This document shows, one piece after another, positions 1 through 10,373 of a stretch of DNA of 64,000 nt (position 1 is its first letter; the number at the start of each line of letters is the position of its first letter). The position numbers and the translations under genes were made by a program. The notes under the pieces were generated by a model. That model was not told where the DNA came from, did no database searches, and worked only from the letters and a program-made list of their open reading frames with translations. Source of the DNA: Monocercomonoides exilis (Eukaryota > Preaxostyla > Oxymonadida > Polymastigidae); the NCBI GenBank assembly GCA_001643675.2, contig LSRY02000040.1:90001-154000 (forward strand), read 5' to 3'.

Positions 1-645
1 CGCTGCTTCTCTCTTTGTTATTCTTTTGAAGTAAAAGATTGGATATTTTTGGGTCTCTTTATTTTTTTCTGTAAGAATACGGTAAATAGTTGATTTTACA
101 ATCGGGCTTCCATGATTCGATAATTCAGAAGCAATTATCCTCACTGTATTCAAAGGATTCTGCTTCAATTTTTCCCGAACAATTGATTGATATTGTTCGT
201 TTTCGACCTTTTTCTTTCTCACTTTTTGATGTAATGGAAGTGTAATGTCTATTCCAGCCTTTAATTTCGATAAGTACCTAGCTGTAGTTATTGTTGTTAA
301 TGAGCACTCATTCGCGTACCATGTTTCGCTCTTCTCCTGCCCATGGATTTGAAAAAGATTAGATAATTTCCTTCTTTTCTCATTAGTTGCATTTGTATAA
401 GGATTTTTCATTTTTTGATTCTCATGAATTCCAACATTTCTCAGATCTTCTATTTTCTTTCTTCTTTCTTCTTCAGCTCTCATTGCTGCTCTCATTTTTA
501 TAGTTTGATGAATGCGTTCTTCTAAAGGATGAACAGTAGGTAAAGAAACTGCACTAACTCTAAACTCTGAAATGTTTGGAACTGATTCAATTATTTTCTT
601 TTTTTTTTCGAACGTTCTAGCATCCAACAGTTGAATATTTTCCAT
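1..645 (-). CDS. Tc1/mariner-like transposase, N-terminal part (partial at window edge)
   Basis: I read 215 codons without a stop from an ATG at 645-643 down to base 1; the 3' part is outside the window. The protein begins MENIQLLDART and is basic. Residues about 150-190 contain NPLNTVRIIASELSNHG followed by STIYRILTEK, the spacing of the second helix-turn-helix (paired-like) DNA-binding domain of Tc1/mariner/IS630 transposases. This domain binds the terminal repeats; the catalytic DDE/D domain would follow downstream and is not seen. The upstream 113 bases hold the putative terminal repeat ending at 758, which supports a transposon gene. There are no frame breaks in the visible part, so the copy may be recent. 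Family assignment is by motif only. Confidence 0.6.
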   Translation of the reverse strand, partial: MENIQLLDARTFEKKKKIIESVPNISEFRVSAVSLPTVHPLEERIHQTIKMRAAMRAEEERRKKIEDLRNVGIHENQKMKNPYTNATNEKRRKLSNLFQIHGQEKSETWYANECSLTTITTARYLSKLKAGIDITLPLHQKVRKKKVENEQYQSIVREKLKQNPLNTVRIIASELSNHGSPIVKSTIYRILTEKNKETQKYPIFYFKRITKREAA

Positions 646-758
646 GTTGTGAAAAAGTTAATTATGACGAAAGGCGAATGTGGGAAATATAATTTTTATT
701 TATTGAGGGATGCTCAACATTAAAAAAGGACAGATCAACATTTTTTTGGGACAGACTG
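1..758 (-). mobile_element. Right end of a Tc1/mariner-like DNA transposon
   Basis: Reading the minus strand inward from 758, the element starts CAGTCTGTCCC, a Tc1/mariner-style terminus, directly next to a TA at 759-760 that would be the TA target duplication. The next roughly 40 bases (AAAAAAATGTTGATCTGTCC and on) look like the rest of a terminal inverted repeat. It is followed by an open transposase frame from 645 to the window edge. The other end lies outside the window, so repeat pairing cannot be shown. Identification rests on terminus style, TA flank and the helix-turn-helix-like region of the encoded protein. Confidence 0.6.
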
Positions 759-760
759 TA

Positions 761-2676
761 TATTATTTCTAATTAAATTTTCGGTAAGAATATTTCTCCT
801 TAATTTTAACAAAAGAGCACTTAAAAGAGAAAAGGCTAGAAAAACATTATTATGATTTTTATTTCTGCTTTAACGTTTGTTTTTAAAACAGTTGTTTAAG
901 AATTCACAAATAGAATACAAAATCTCTTCCCAACGACAAATGAAAATGAAAAATTGACCCCCCGAAAAAAGTTATGATTTCATAAATAATCACCCAAATA
1001 AATAAACTAATAAATAAAATCATTTAATTCAAAAACCTCCTTTTCTTATGGAAAAAAAAAAATATACGATAAACATAAAGAATACATATCAAATTACAAT
1101 CTCCAAAAAAGACTTATTTAAATTAACTTCAAATAAAATAGAAAATGCATAATGCAAATGCATAATAAATAAATAAATAAATAATATTGGGTGCAAATTT
1201 TATCTTGAACTCAAAAATTTATCTCAACCCTTTTTTTGTAACTTATTTTTGCTTTTTTGATTTGTAAAAAGGCTTAAAACAAAAACAATATAAATAGATT
1301 TCTTGATATTTTTGTTTTTCAGAATTCTGTTGAAAAAAATTTTAAAATTTTTATATTCAAAAAATTATTAAAATTTTTTATAATTTTAGGACCCAGATCA
1401 AAGACTTGCTGGCCGTGAAGCTTATATTTTGTACCGAACGTTTAAAGCCACAGCATCACAATTCCACATTCCTATATTATTATTTTAACTTATTTTTAAC
1501 ATTTTCAATAAAATTTTTAACCTTTTTTTCTCATTTCACTGTTTTTGCTTAAAACACGTTTTTTTGTATAAACATGTGTTTGTGTCAAATTTTATGTAAA
1601 TGAAAAAAATATTCAAAATCTTATTTATCGTTTATTTGCATTAAGCATTGAAATGAAAAGGATCTTTTCAAGAATTTTAACAGAAAAGCAAGTATATATG
1701 ATTTTTTTGTTATTCAAATTACCAAACATATACAAACAAATAATCATTTTAACATACGAGAAACGTTTTATTTTAATAATGTTTATTTATCATTTCAATA
1801 AATTTCAAAACAAATTCATGTGTGTCCTCAAAATCGTGTTTTTTGAAAATATGTGTGAAATGAGAAAAAGTATTAAAAAAACAAGTTGAGAAAGTTTTAA
1901 ACAAGTTCAACTTATAAAAAAATTAACGATGTATTATGATATGATAGCTTAAAACTTCTTATAAAAAATATTCGCTGGAAAAGCAGCAAGTCAATGATCA
2001 AAACATAAAATAATTATTATCCTTGATCTTTTTGAAAAGCATGAAATATTGAAAAAAAAAAATAAAGAATAAAGAAATAAAAACATTTCAAACATTTCTG
2101 GTTATTTTTTGTTTATCACAGGCTTGTGTAAAGCTAAAAGCATGACAAAAAACAAAAAGGTCAAGATAAAGAAAAAAGGTCAAGATAAAATCATCGCCCT
2201 AATTTGTTTACAAGGTGAAATAAATATTTGATTTGAGTTTTATGTGAAGAATGATTCGCTTCGAAGATAATTTTTGTAGTTTTTGCATAAATAATAAAAA
2301 GAAAACAACAATATTCTGAAAATTCTGATGAATAAATTTGTTTTATGCGAGTGTTTTATAATACAGAATACATTAACACAATTAGCATAAAATAGTGATG
2401 TGAAAGTTGCAGAATCGTAGGTCTATTTCCTTTTCATTTTTCATTTTCCTTATTTCCTCGTTTTTTCACTCAATTTCTCTTTTGTCGAAATCTCATAATT
2501 TCAAAATGATCTTTCTCTTTTTCTTAAATTTAGCCTCTCTCTTTCTTATCACTTCACGCATCTTCTTTATTTTCGTTATCATTTATCTCTTCATTTTCAT
2601 ACCACATCCCCACAATCTCTTATACCGACTTCTTTTCAAAGAATAGCGAATCTTCTTTGTACCTTCGCTTCTCTTT
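761..2676. other. AT-rich intergenic DNA, partly duplicated at 33.0-34.2 kb
   Basis: No convincing gene. Open frames are short and of AT-rich composition. From about 1190 onward the sequence is homologous, in reverse orientation, to 33.0-34.2 kb; for example the 1391-1480 stretch ACCCAGATCAAAGACTTGCT... matches the reverse complement of 33.91-34.01 kb. About 968-998 carries AATAATCACCCAA next to GATTTCA, a motif that recurs near 54.72 and 55.58 kb. Confidence 0.6.
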
Positions 2677-4746
2677 TTAGATGTATCTCGCATTCTCTGT
2701 AATTTTTCCTCCTTCATTTTCTCGATTTCCGTTTTTCCTTTCGCTCACACAGCAGCTGGAGAAGGTTGTGTCACTCACCGAAAATGTGTTGGCAGATGAA
2801 GATGAGGCGAATGAGATGCACCCACCATTGGTGGCAGTCTGTTGGTTTTGTGGAGCTGAGTTGATGTTGGTCATGGTGCAGTTGGTGAGGGAGAGGGAGA
2901 GGGCAGGGGAGGTGGCAGAGGAGAGGACACAGCTGGCTGGAGTGGCGGTGGAGGTGATGTGAGTGATGTTGGAGGAGTTGAGGATGAGTGGAGCTGTGAG
3001 GGAGGTGAGGTGGAAGATGCTGGGGCTGTTGAGGGTGAGACTGGTGATTGCTGTGTGGTTGAGGGTGAGGGAGCCAGCAGTGATGAAGAAGAGGGGAGTT
3101 TTTATTGTAATGGAGGTTGTTCCGGTGATGGTGGTTGTGTTGAGTTTGAGGGACGGGGAGTCATTGGAGAGGTGGAAGAGGATGGGGGTGATTTGGTTTG
3201 TGGAGTTGCGGGAGATGGCGAGGGCAGAGACTGTGAGGGAGCCCTGAGTCTGTTGGAAGAGGGCAGACGAGGCAGATGGATCTGGTGAAGAAGATGCAGA
3301 TGAAAATGATGAATATGATGAATTTGATGATGTTGATTGTGATGACTGCGAATATGAGTTTGATGGTTGGGGAATGCCACTGGATGCGATGGTTGTGGCC
3401 TCTGTTCCATTTCCAGTGATTTTTGTATCAACTGCATTGAAAGTGAGCGTTTGAAGAGGAACAAATGTGGAGTTGAGGAGGATAAGTGAAGCATCTTGGA
3501 GGATAGAAATGAAGCCATTGAGGGCATACTCGATGGTGGCACATGGGGTTTGTTGGGTACTGCCACAGGTATCGACATCAGTTCCGCTGTTAGAAACGAT
3601 TTTGTTCTGAGCGATGAGGGGGAGCCAGCCATTGTACACGTCATTATCAGCTGTGTTGCCGTTCCATACTCTTTTTGTTGGGGTTGTTGAGCCACAGTTC
3701 TCGAATGGGGATTGGGTGATGGAATTACCATTGAAGAACACATCGTTTCCTCTTCCATTTTTTGCAGTGTTTCCATCGAAGAAACAGAATGCGATGAGTT
3801 TGACTTCATTCATCCAATCATATGTTCTGGTGCAACATAACGCAGCACCACCATTGGAAATTGGATTTTCGACTTTGTTGTTGATGAACTGGCACTCTTG
3901 GAGCAAGCATTATTTTGGTTTTTGTTGTGGATGCCAATTGAATGAAACTGCTCCAGCTGCATTTCCACCAGTATTTGCAATACAGGTGAAATTTTTGAAC
4001 AGAATTTAACATCAGATGTCATGTTGTCGATCACGATTACACAATCAGTTCCAATATTGCCTTTTATTGAGCAACTTTCAACTCTGTTTTCTGAGAACGT
4101 CCAAACAGAATTTGATTGTGGATGCCATATTGCAGCTGCTCCTCCATGCAATGCAGAACAGCTTGTGAAATTAGATTTTATGAGATCTATTTTCAACAAT
4201 TCTTGACAAAACAACTCTCCGCCACGGTATGCACCTGTAATTGAACAATTGTTGAATGAACAAGAAGTGATTGCGAGATTTGCATTTTTGCAAACAACAC
4301 AAAGCGCACCTCCATAATCATTCCTTCCATTTGAATCGTTCCATTCACACCACTCAAAGTGATGGCTGTTCTTATCAAACGAAGTCAATCTTCCAGGTGA
4401 TTTTCTTTGAGATTCATTTCCGGTGTGTTAAACAGGAGGATTTGGTGTAGAGCTTGTTTAGTGCAGGAAAGAGGAGTCAAAGGCAGAGAAAAAAGTGTCG
4501 GAACTGTTGACAGAAGAGATGATAGATCCGTTGATAGAGTTTTGAGTGTGCTGGAAGAGAAAGTCGTTGATGGGGAAGCGAGAGAATAAATAGATGTGAT
4601 CATAGAAATAAAAAATCTGTTTGCGAGTAATCCTGGGGATGAAGAGAGTTAAAAATATGGAACATTAATAGACAAAAGGTTTATAGAATTTGGAACATGT
4701 TAGAAAATCATATACTCGGTTTAATAAGAAGATAAATATCGAAAAA
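1190..4746 (+). repeat. Arm 1 of a ~3.5-kb inverted segmental duplication
   Basis: This stretch is homologous, in opposite orientation, to about 30697-34215. Shared landmarks include the Pmp-like coding region, the segment just upstream of it (4617-4740 against 30700-30836, TTTATAGAATTTGGAACATG) and the 3' non-coding DNA down to about 1190. Similarity fades outside both ends. The copies differ by many substitutions and small indels, so the duplication is not very recent. Boundaries are by eye, to about 30 bases. Confidence 0.75.
2677..4603 (-). pseudogene. Polymorphic outer membrane protein (Pmp)-like surface protein, decayed copy 1
   Basis: The gene reads right to left in three broken pieces: 4603-4385, 4388-3810 and 3906-2677. 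The pieces show the short parallel-beta repeats typical of Pmp-like proteins of oxymonads and trichomonads: repeated GGA, C-x-F/I and N-C/S residues (CSFNNCSI, NFTSCSALHGGAAA, CQFINNK). After these comes CFFDGNTA-NGRGNDVFF, a C-G-S/I-T-Q-x-S/T-PC-x-TI motif (TPCATIEYAL) and a Ser/Thr-rich beta-helical C-terminus. There is a frameshift near 4388, another near 4000, and an in-frame TAA near 3913. No convincing signal peptide is visible at 4603 and no membrane anchor at the end, so both ends are probably truncated. The intact family is thought to be secreted or cell-surface; that is family knowledge, not shown here. Confidence 0.75.
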
Positions 4747-5221
4747 GATTAATTTGTTAAAAATAGATATGTTTAATACTCGACAGGAAATCTTGAAAAA
4801 TAACCATATACGCCTTCAAACATTCAGTGTTTAATATATTTCTTGTTAATGATTTTTAACATTGTTATACAACAAGGTGAAAAATGAAAAACAATATCAT
4901 TTGATAATTTCTGTTGTAAAAAACTTAAAAGTCAAAGCCATCCAAAGAAAATTAATAAAGTTGACATTGAAGTCGTTGTTGATGTTACAGTTATTAAGAA
5001 ACAGTTTGCAATTGCGAAGAAATAAACTTAAAGTTTTCAGAAGCTTTTATGATTTGTATATTGGGAAAAATGAATTTTTAATTGAAACAATCATTCAAAC
5101 AAGCATTATAAAACTCACGCTTTCAATCACATAAGTTGGAATAGCATTTTAAACGGATTATTGAATTATTCTGTTTATTCGAAGTTGATTATTGAAAGAT
5201 CTAAGTTTTTACAAAAAGAGA
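4747..5221. other. AT-rich DNA between the duplication and the DIRS element
   Basis: A 90-codon open frame (4862-5134) is K/L/I-rich and looks like chance in AT-rich DNA. I see no recognisable feature. The last bases, up to 5221, are the left flank of the retrotransposon insertion. Confidence 0.5.
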
Positions 5222-5263
5222 ATCAATTCGCAATAAAGCGAATCTATGAACGCAAGGAGCAGG

Positions 5264-5308
5264 TTTGCTCCTCAATAATGAGTTTGATCTTTAAATTATG
5301 GGTGGTTT
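5264..5308 (+). repeat. DIRS left inverted terminal repeat
   Basis: 45 bases pair with 11167-11211 in inverted orientation with two mismatches (CCTCAAT here against CCGAAAT there). The 42 outer bases at 5222-5263 are specific to the left end and are copied in complement into the internal complementary region. Confidence 0.92.
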
Positions 5309-5338
5309 AAGATCAAACTTCGCGAACGAATTTTCTTC

Positions 5339-6604
5339 TTGTTTACACCATTATCCGCAGTTAGAATGACGCTAGATCCTGTTAGTATGGCAGACAGCGA
5401 CAGCGAGGAGAAGACCTTTGATCTTGTTCGAAGGCTCAAGAGAGTTGAAAATTGGATCGATCAGATGTCGAGGAGCAGAGAAGGACGAAGTCACTCGGGA
5501 GCAGAAGGGATACTACCAACAAGGAAGACGAAGAGGGAACGACAAAACAGAGGATCTCCGACGAAAGCAAGCGAATCTGAGTCCGAAACTAATAGTTCAG
5601 AAATGATCGCAAAGAAGAGACATAGACGGCGTTTGAGTGGCAGTCGTGTATGTAACCAGACAAAGAGATGGGACGAAGATGAAAGCAGCGAGTGCGATTC
5701 CGGAAGCTCAGAAAAGCGGGAAGAAGAGCAGGGAAGGTCGGAAGACTTTTTGGGAATTTTCCCAGACGAATGGCTGACACCCAGGAGGCAGGTGGGCGAA
5801 CTGAAGAGATTTATGGAGTTTTGCAAGGCCGGATCGATTAGAATAAACGATGATATCTTAAACACGTTTATTCCAGAGACGGAGAAGAACTTCTTCACCA
5901 GACACACCGATGCGAGTTGGAACGCCTTGGCGGTGACGGGGGTCACTGCCGAAGGAAGAAAGGACTCTCCAGAAGCCGTCAGGGTTATGGAATTGCTCCA
6001 ACCTGCTCTCGAATCGGGGTTTGAAGCTGCCAAGGCGATTGCAGCCCTTACAACAAGAGAATTGAGGAAGACACATTTAGGGGAAGAAGAGAAAGAGCGA
6101 TTGAGGGGACTCTTCTGCTCATATGCCCTGATTGCAGACTGTATCAGCCGGATTAATTTACTGAAAGTTATACCCCAGTCAAACTGGGAGAATGTGAAGT
6201 GTTTCCTGGAAGGGGGAACGTCCAAGGACGTCCCAGAGAGCCTGAGGAGGCTGGTGGAGAGTACCAGCTTTTTTCGTCCAGAGGGGGATGGTCCAAGGTA
6301 TGGGGCATCCCCCACTTCTCCCACAGCCTTCGACCTTGTCGCAGCCAGGAGCGGACGCCCAAGGAGGTACAGCACAGGCAGGAACGCTCAGGGCTTCGCT
6401 TACAGACAGCTCCAGAAGCGGGGCTTCGAGGGGAGCTTCACGAATTTCAGGGAAAGAAGGAGATCAACACAGGCCCTATCACAGCATGCCCCAGCACCAC
6501 CTGGGAGAGTGGCCTCGATCACAGTTCCCCTCCCCCCAGCTCCCCCGAGGATACGGAGAGGACCAACTACAGGTGCAGCTTCTGGATCGAGCCAATGGGC
6601 CTAG
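5339..6604 (+). CDS. DIRS ORF1, Gag-like structural protein
   Basis: The frame is intact, with up to 421 codons. The first ATG is at 5339; further in-frame ATGs at 5369 and at the MADSDSEE position are equally plausible starts. The protein has an acidic, then Arg/Lys-rich, Ser-rich N-terminus (about residues 15-130). A globular, mainly helical central part (about 140-300) runs through PDEWLTPRRQ, RHTDASWNAL and ALTTRELRKTHLG. The tail is basic and Pro/Arg-rich. There is no CCHC zinc knuckle. By position and composition this is the Gag-like first ORF, expected to package element RNA. It overlaps the reverse transcriptase frame by about 400 bases, with the downstream frame in the -1 register. 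Confidence 0.8.
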   Translation: MFTPLSAVRMTLDPVSMADSDSEEKTFDLVRRLKRVENWIDQMSRSREGRSHSGAEGILPTRKTKRERQNRGSPTKASESESETNSSEMIAKKRHRRRLSGSRVCNQTKRWDEDESSECDSGSSEKREEEQGRSEDFLGIFPDEWLTPRRQVGELKRFMEFCKAGSIRINDDILNTFIPETEKNFFTRHTDASWNALAVTGVTAEGRKDSPEAVRVMELLQPALESGFEAAKAIAALTTRELRKTHLGEEEKERLRGLFCSYALIADCISRINLLKVIPQSNWENVKCFLEGGTSKDVPESLRRLVESTSFFRPEGDGPRYGASPTSPTAFDLVAARSGRPRRYSTGRNAQGFAYRQLQKRGFEGSFTNFRERRRSTQALSQHAPAPPGRVASITVPLPPAPPRIRRGPTTGAASGSSQWA

Positions 6605-9012
6605 AAGAAGAGAGAGCCGAGCTTTGCCGAGAGAAAGAGATTAACAGAATGCTATCGAATTCCGAGGGAGTAATAATGCCACAGGGAGCCCCATTCAATC
6701 GACAGATAGTGACAAGAACGGAACCCGTAGGAGTTTGCAAGAACAACGAGAAGGCAGTGAGGCCATTCGATCGAGAGAAGAGGATAGATCAAGAGATCCC
6801 GAGAGACCACGAGATGGAAACATGGAGAGAGAACACAGAAGAAGACTCCGTAGATCCCCGCGGGACAAAACAGAAGAACGAGCAGAAATCCGAGAAGGAG
6901 GAGGAGAAGGGAGTCTCGAGAGCTTTTGGGACTGCTATCGAGTCCCCGATTGGGACCGCCAGGGAGGCGGGCTCGAAGACAGCTATATTAGATACTCTCG
7001 AAGGAGAAGGGTATACACAAATACAGCCTGGCCACAAGACGCTAGGAGTGAAGAGGAGAACAGCGAGTGGACCACCGAAGGAGTCACTCCCTGGGAGGTT
7101 AGTGAACAGACTGAGCGAGTGGAAGAAGATTGGGGGAGACAAATTAGTGAGCCGTGGTATAAAAGCTCGATGGAAAAGTCCCCAATCCCCAACCTCACTC
7201 GAGGAGAGAAAACACAGGCAAGAATTCCGGGGAACAACGGAGATGACGAACAATTATTTATCCCTCTTGGAGGAGGAGTTGAAGGATGGAGTGGTGAAAC
7301 CCATACAGGAGTCGGAGGTGAAGTGGTTCAACCCGACATTCATGGTGATAAAGAAGAACGGAAAGTGGAGAAAGATACTAGATTGCAGGACGCTAAACGA
7401 AGAAGTACAGGGGAAGCATTTCAAGATGGATTCCCAGGAGACAGTCGTGGAACTCTTGGAGGAGAACGATTGGATGACAACACTGGACATATCGAGTGCA
7501 TACCAGCATGTAAAGGTGGACGAGCAATTCAGTCCCTATCTGTGTTTCAGCTTTCAAAGTCAATGTTACGCTCACGTAGGGATGCCATTTGGGGCAAAGG
7601 ATGCGCCCAGAGTTTTCACGAAGATAATGAGACGGGCGGCGTCATATATCAGAGAAAAGTGGAAAGTGAAGCTGGTAATTTATCTGGACGACATTCTCCT
7701 CATGCATCCAGACAGGGATGCATTGAGATTGATCTCACAGGAGATTGCCCAGTTCCTGAGAAATCTGGGCTGGATACTGTCGGAAGAGAAATTGAGGTTG
7801 GAACCCACAAGGAACGTGGAGTTTCTGGGATGGCTTTGGTATTCAGAGAAGATGGAAGTAACGCTCCAAGAGAGGAAGAGAGTGCTCTTGCTGAAGGATG
7901 TGCGAACCTGGATAGCACTGGCAAAGAAAAGGAGGAGACAGAAGACGAGAAATTTGGCATCACTCCTCGGAAGGTTGAATTTCGTGAGACTACAGCACCC
8001 ACCAGCGAGTTTGTGGATGGTGCGAATGCAATATGTGCTGAGGCAGGCGATAGCCCGCGGGGGCTGGAAGGGAACAGTGATAGTCATCCCAATGATTCTG
8101 GTAGAATTAACACATTGGAGGAAAACCCTTCAAGAGAACAGATCGAGGTGTCTGAAGAGAAGGAACAGACCAGCAGTACTTACAACGGATGCGTCAGAGC
8201 TGGGATGGGGTGCAGTGTTAACAATACCGAGGGAGAACAAAGAGGAGAAGATATATGTCCACGGGAGTTGGACCCTCCAGGAGAGTGCGTTAGCGATAAA
8301 CGAAAAGGAGTCCAGAGCAGTGTTGAGGACTTTAGAAAGGAAAGGAACATGGCTGCCATAACAGAAGATAGACCATATTCGTCTGAGGACAGACAATATG
8401 TCCACGGGGTGGACAATACAGAAGAAAAGGGGAGCGCCATCGCTCATTCCAACACTGAGAGCAATAGAGAGGAAACTGAACAGCCTGGACATTACGATAC
8501 AAACGGAACATCTCCCAGGAGAGCAGAACATGGAAGCAGATGCACTCAGTCGGATGGCGAAAAAGCCGGATTATGCACTGAAGGTGGAGAAAGTCGCAGA
8601 GATATTACAAACAATCGCACCGAGAGCACTAGATACAATCTTAGAACCGATTGCGCCGGTGCCCTGCGGAAGTACTTGGAGACTATCCTCTCTGAGAAGG
8701 AAGATAGAGAGAGGAATGCAAGGAAACGAGATAGTACTAGTCCATCCGTTCCTGAGAAACATTGGACAGGTGCTGAGGGAGAAGATTAACTCAACTCAGA
8801 GGGAACTAACGATTCTGATTCTGCCAGCCTGGCAGGTGTAGACCTGAACCCTGCTTCTGCAGCCTGTGCATTTGACAAAGACCCTGGATACCTTTCAGGA
8901 GTGTGTGATTCCAGGAGCAAGTGTGATAAAAGAAGGCTGGAAATTTCATCCAGGAGAGGTGACAATCGTCACTCTGGAGAGGAAAATATACAGGGAAGGG
9001 ACCTCTTTCTAG
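6199..9012 (+). pseudogene. DIRS reverse transcriptase-RNase H with in-frame stops
   Basis: One frame runs from the gag overlap to a final TAG at 9010-9012, interrupted by TAA 8359-8361, TAG 8839-8841 and TGA 8845-8847. The reverse transcriptase core is clear: VIKKNGKWRKILDCRTLN, TLDISSAYQHVKV (first catalytic Asp), MPFGAKDAPRVFTKIM, and YLDD at 7681-7692. RNase H follows with TTDASELGWGAVL (Asp at 8188-8190) and NEKESRA (Glu). After the TAA it continues with LRTDNMST (third Asp) and HLPGEQNMEADALSR. The frame stays similar to RNase H on both sides of the TAA, so the stop is a point lesion and not the natural end. The C-terminal part after 8847 is the DIRS connector domain (PAW near 8824). 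The protein would copy element RNA and degrade the RNA strand of the hybrid. Confidence 0.9.
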
Positions 9013-9133
9013 CGTGTGGAGAATACGTTGGAGCAAAGAACATAGCAGCAGCAATATTGAGAAATCAGAAGAGTGAAAGAGATACGTGGAGAGCGCCACG
9101 AAGATTTATACAAATCCTAGATAGAGAGAGAGC

Positions 9134-10366
9134 ATGGATGACACTGACCCCCTCAGAACCAAAGATGCCAAATGGATCATGGTGGAGATCACTGAAAAGC
9201 TTTCAAGCACTAACCTCTCAAGTGGAGTGATTCATCAGACAGTTCGGAAAGTACTGGATTCTATTAACCTATTCAGAGAGATTAAGATTGATGTGAAAGA
9301 CATAGAAATATTTTTTAAGACTTATGTGGGAGAAAAGCCGAGAAAGGGCAAACGGTACAAGACGATGTGGGACTCAACAATCATCACGAAGTGTGCCGAA
9401 ACAACCTACGACTCAAAAGATATACGAACTCTTCAGAAGAGAGCCCTCATCCTGACCATGATTTTCGGTGCTTTTAGGCCAGCTGAGCTGGAGAGAATGA
9501 GAAGTGATACAATAATATTTATAGACAAGTTAGTCCAGACACAAGAACAAACAAAAACATCAGCGGGAGAGACGGTTAAGGTTATCATAAATAAACATCC
9601 AAACCCACATATAGATGCTGTTGCAGCGCTCCAACGTTGGATGGACTATACTTAGACGACGTTTAAAGACGAACATGTGTGGTTCAATATCAGTGAGAGA
9701 CAACCTGCAAACTTGCAGAGAATCAAAGAAGAATTAGTGGCGGTCCTGAGAGAAAACGGAATACCCGACACATTTACTGCGTACTCGATAAGACACGCGG
9801 TGATAACACATTTAGCAAAACAACAGGATGCAGATTGGAAAGCAATTAATGCGTACGCGAGATGGGCGCCAGGTTCGAGAGTAGCCCAGGAGTATTACAC
9901 CGTGCTACCAGTCCAAGATACGAGATGGATCCTGGAGACAATCGGCGGCCCAGTACCCCTTGCTGAAAAGGGAGACAAGTCGGAGAAGGACAGTGATAGA
10001 AAGGATTCGAGAAATGAGAAAACAATACCGGGAATAAAGGAATATACAGGAGAAAGTTTACAAGATGGAGGAGAGGTGGAAGTGAGCAAGAGGAAGAGAT
10101 CGAAGAGACGAGGGCCAATACGAGAAAGGAGGTCGCAGCGGGAGAACGATATAACACAACCCCCCAAAGGTGAAGAGACACCCCCCATAATTCCCCGCTG
10201 CATTATGGAGCTGACGAAGGGCAGACAGACGGCCTCACGGAAAAAGCTTGAAGCTAATCGGAGGAAACGCGGAGAGAGAAGCATAGGACAAATAGTCTGT
10301 ACCTCTCGAGTGTCGAAAACCCGATCAAGAACACCCCGAGAACATTCTAAGAGAGGGAGGGAGTAG
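9134..10366 (+). pseudogene. DIRS tyrosine recombinase with one in-frame stop
   Basis: Two pieces lie in the same frame, 9134-9655 and 9677-10366, separated by TAG at 9653-9655. Catalytic landmarks are in order: the first Arg in FGAFRPAEL (codon 9476-9478); then the box SIRHAVITHL (Arg codon 9791-9793); then ARWAPGSR with Trp where many recombinases have a second His; then the nucleophile Tyr in AQEYY (codons 9893-9898). This enzyme inserts the circular cDNA without a long target duplication. The ATG at 9134 is the first start after a frame stop at 9122. After the catalytic domain there is a roughly 150-residue Lys/Arg/Glu-rich tail. Apart from the single TAG all catalytic residues are present, so decay is recent. 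Confidence 0.9.
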
Positions 10367-10373
10367 AGACAGC

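Noticed and set aside
1653-1889. Short frames such as 1653-1889, 4862-5134, 35686-35922
   Set aside because: AT-rich composition, no homolog recognised, no splice context; expected by chance.
5491-6375. 294-codon antisense frame within the DIRS gag gene
   Set aside because: It mirrors the codon pattern of the sense ORF and contains no domain. Sense ORF position and composition fit DIRS gag.
6199-6604. A defined -1 ribosomal slippery site in the gag-pol overlap
   Set aside because: The register fits -1, but the only run (CTTTTTTC near 6268) is not a proper X XXY YYZ heptamer in the gag frame.
8359-9655. TAA/TAG read as glutamine (alternative code)
   Set aside because: TGA also interrupts the same frame, and the protease, B56 subunit and family genes use CAA/CAG for Gln and terminate normally.
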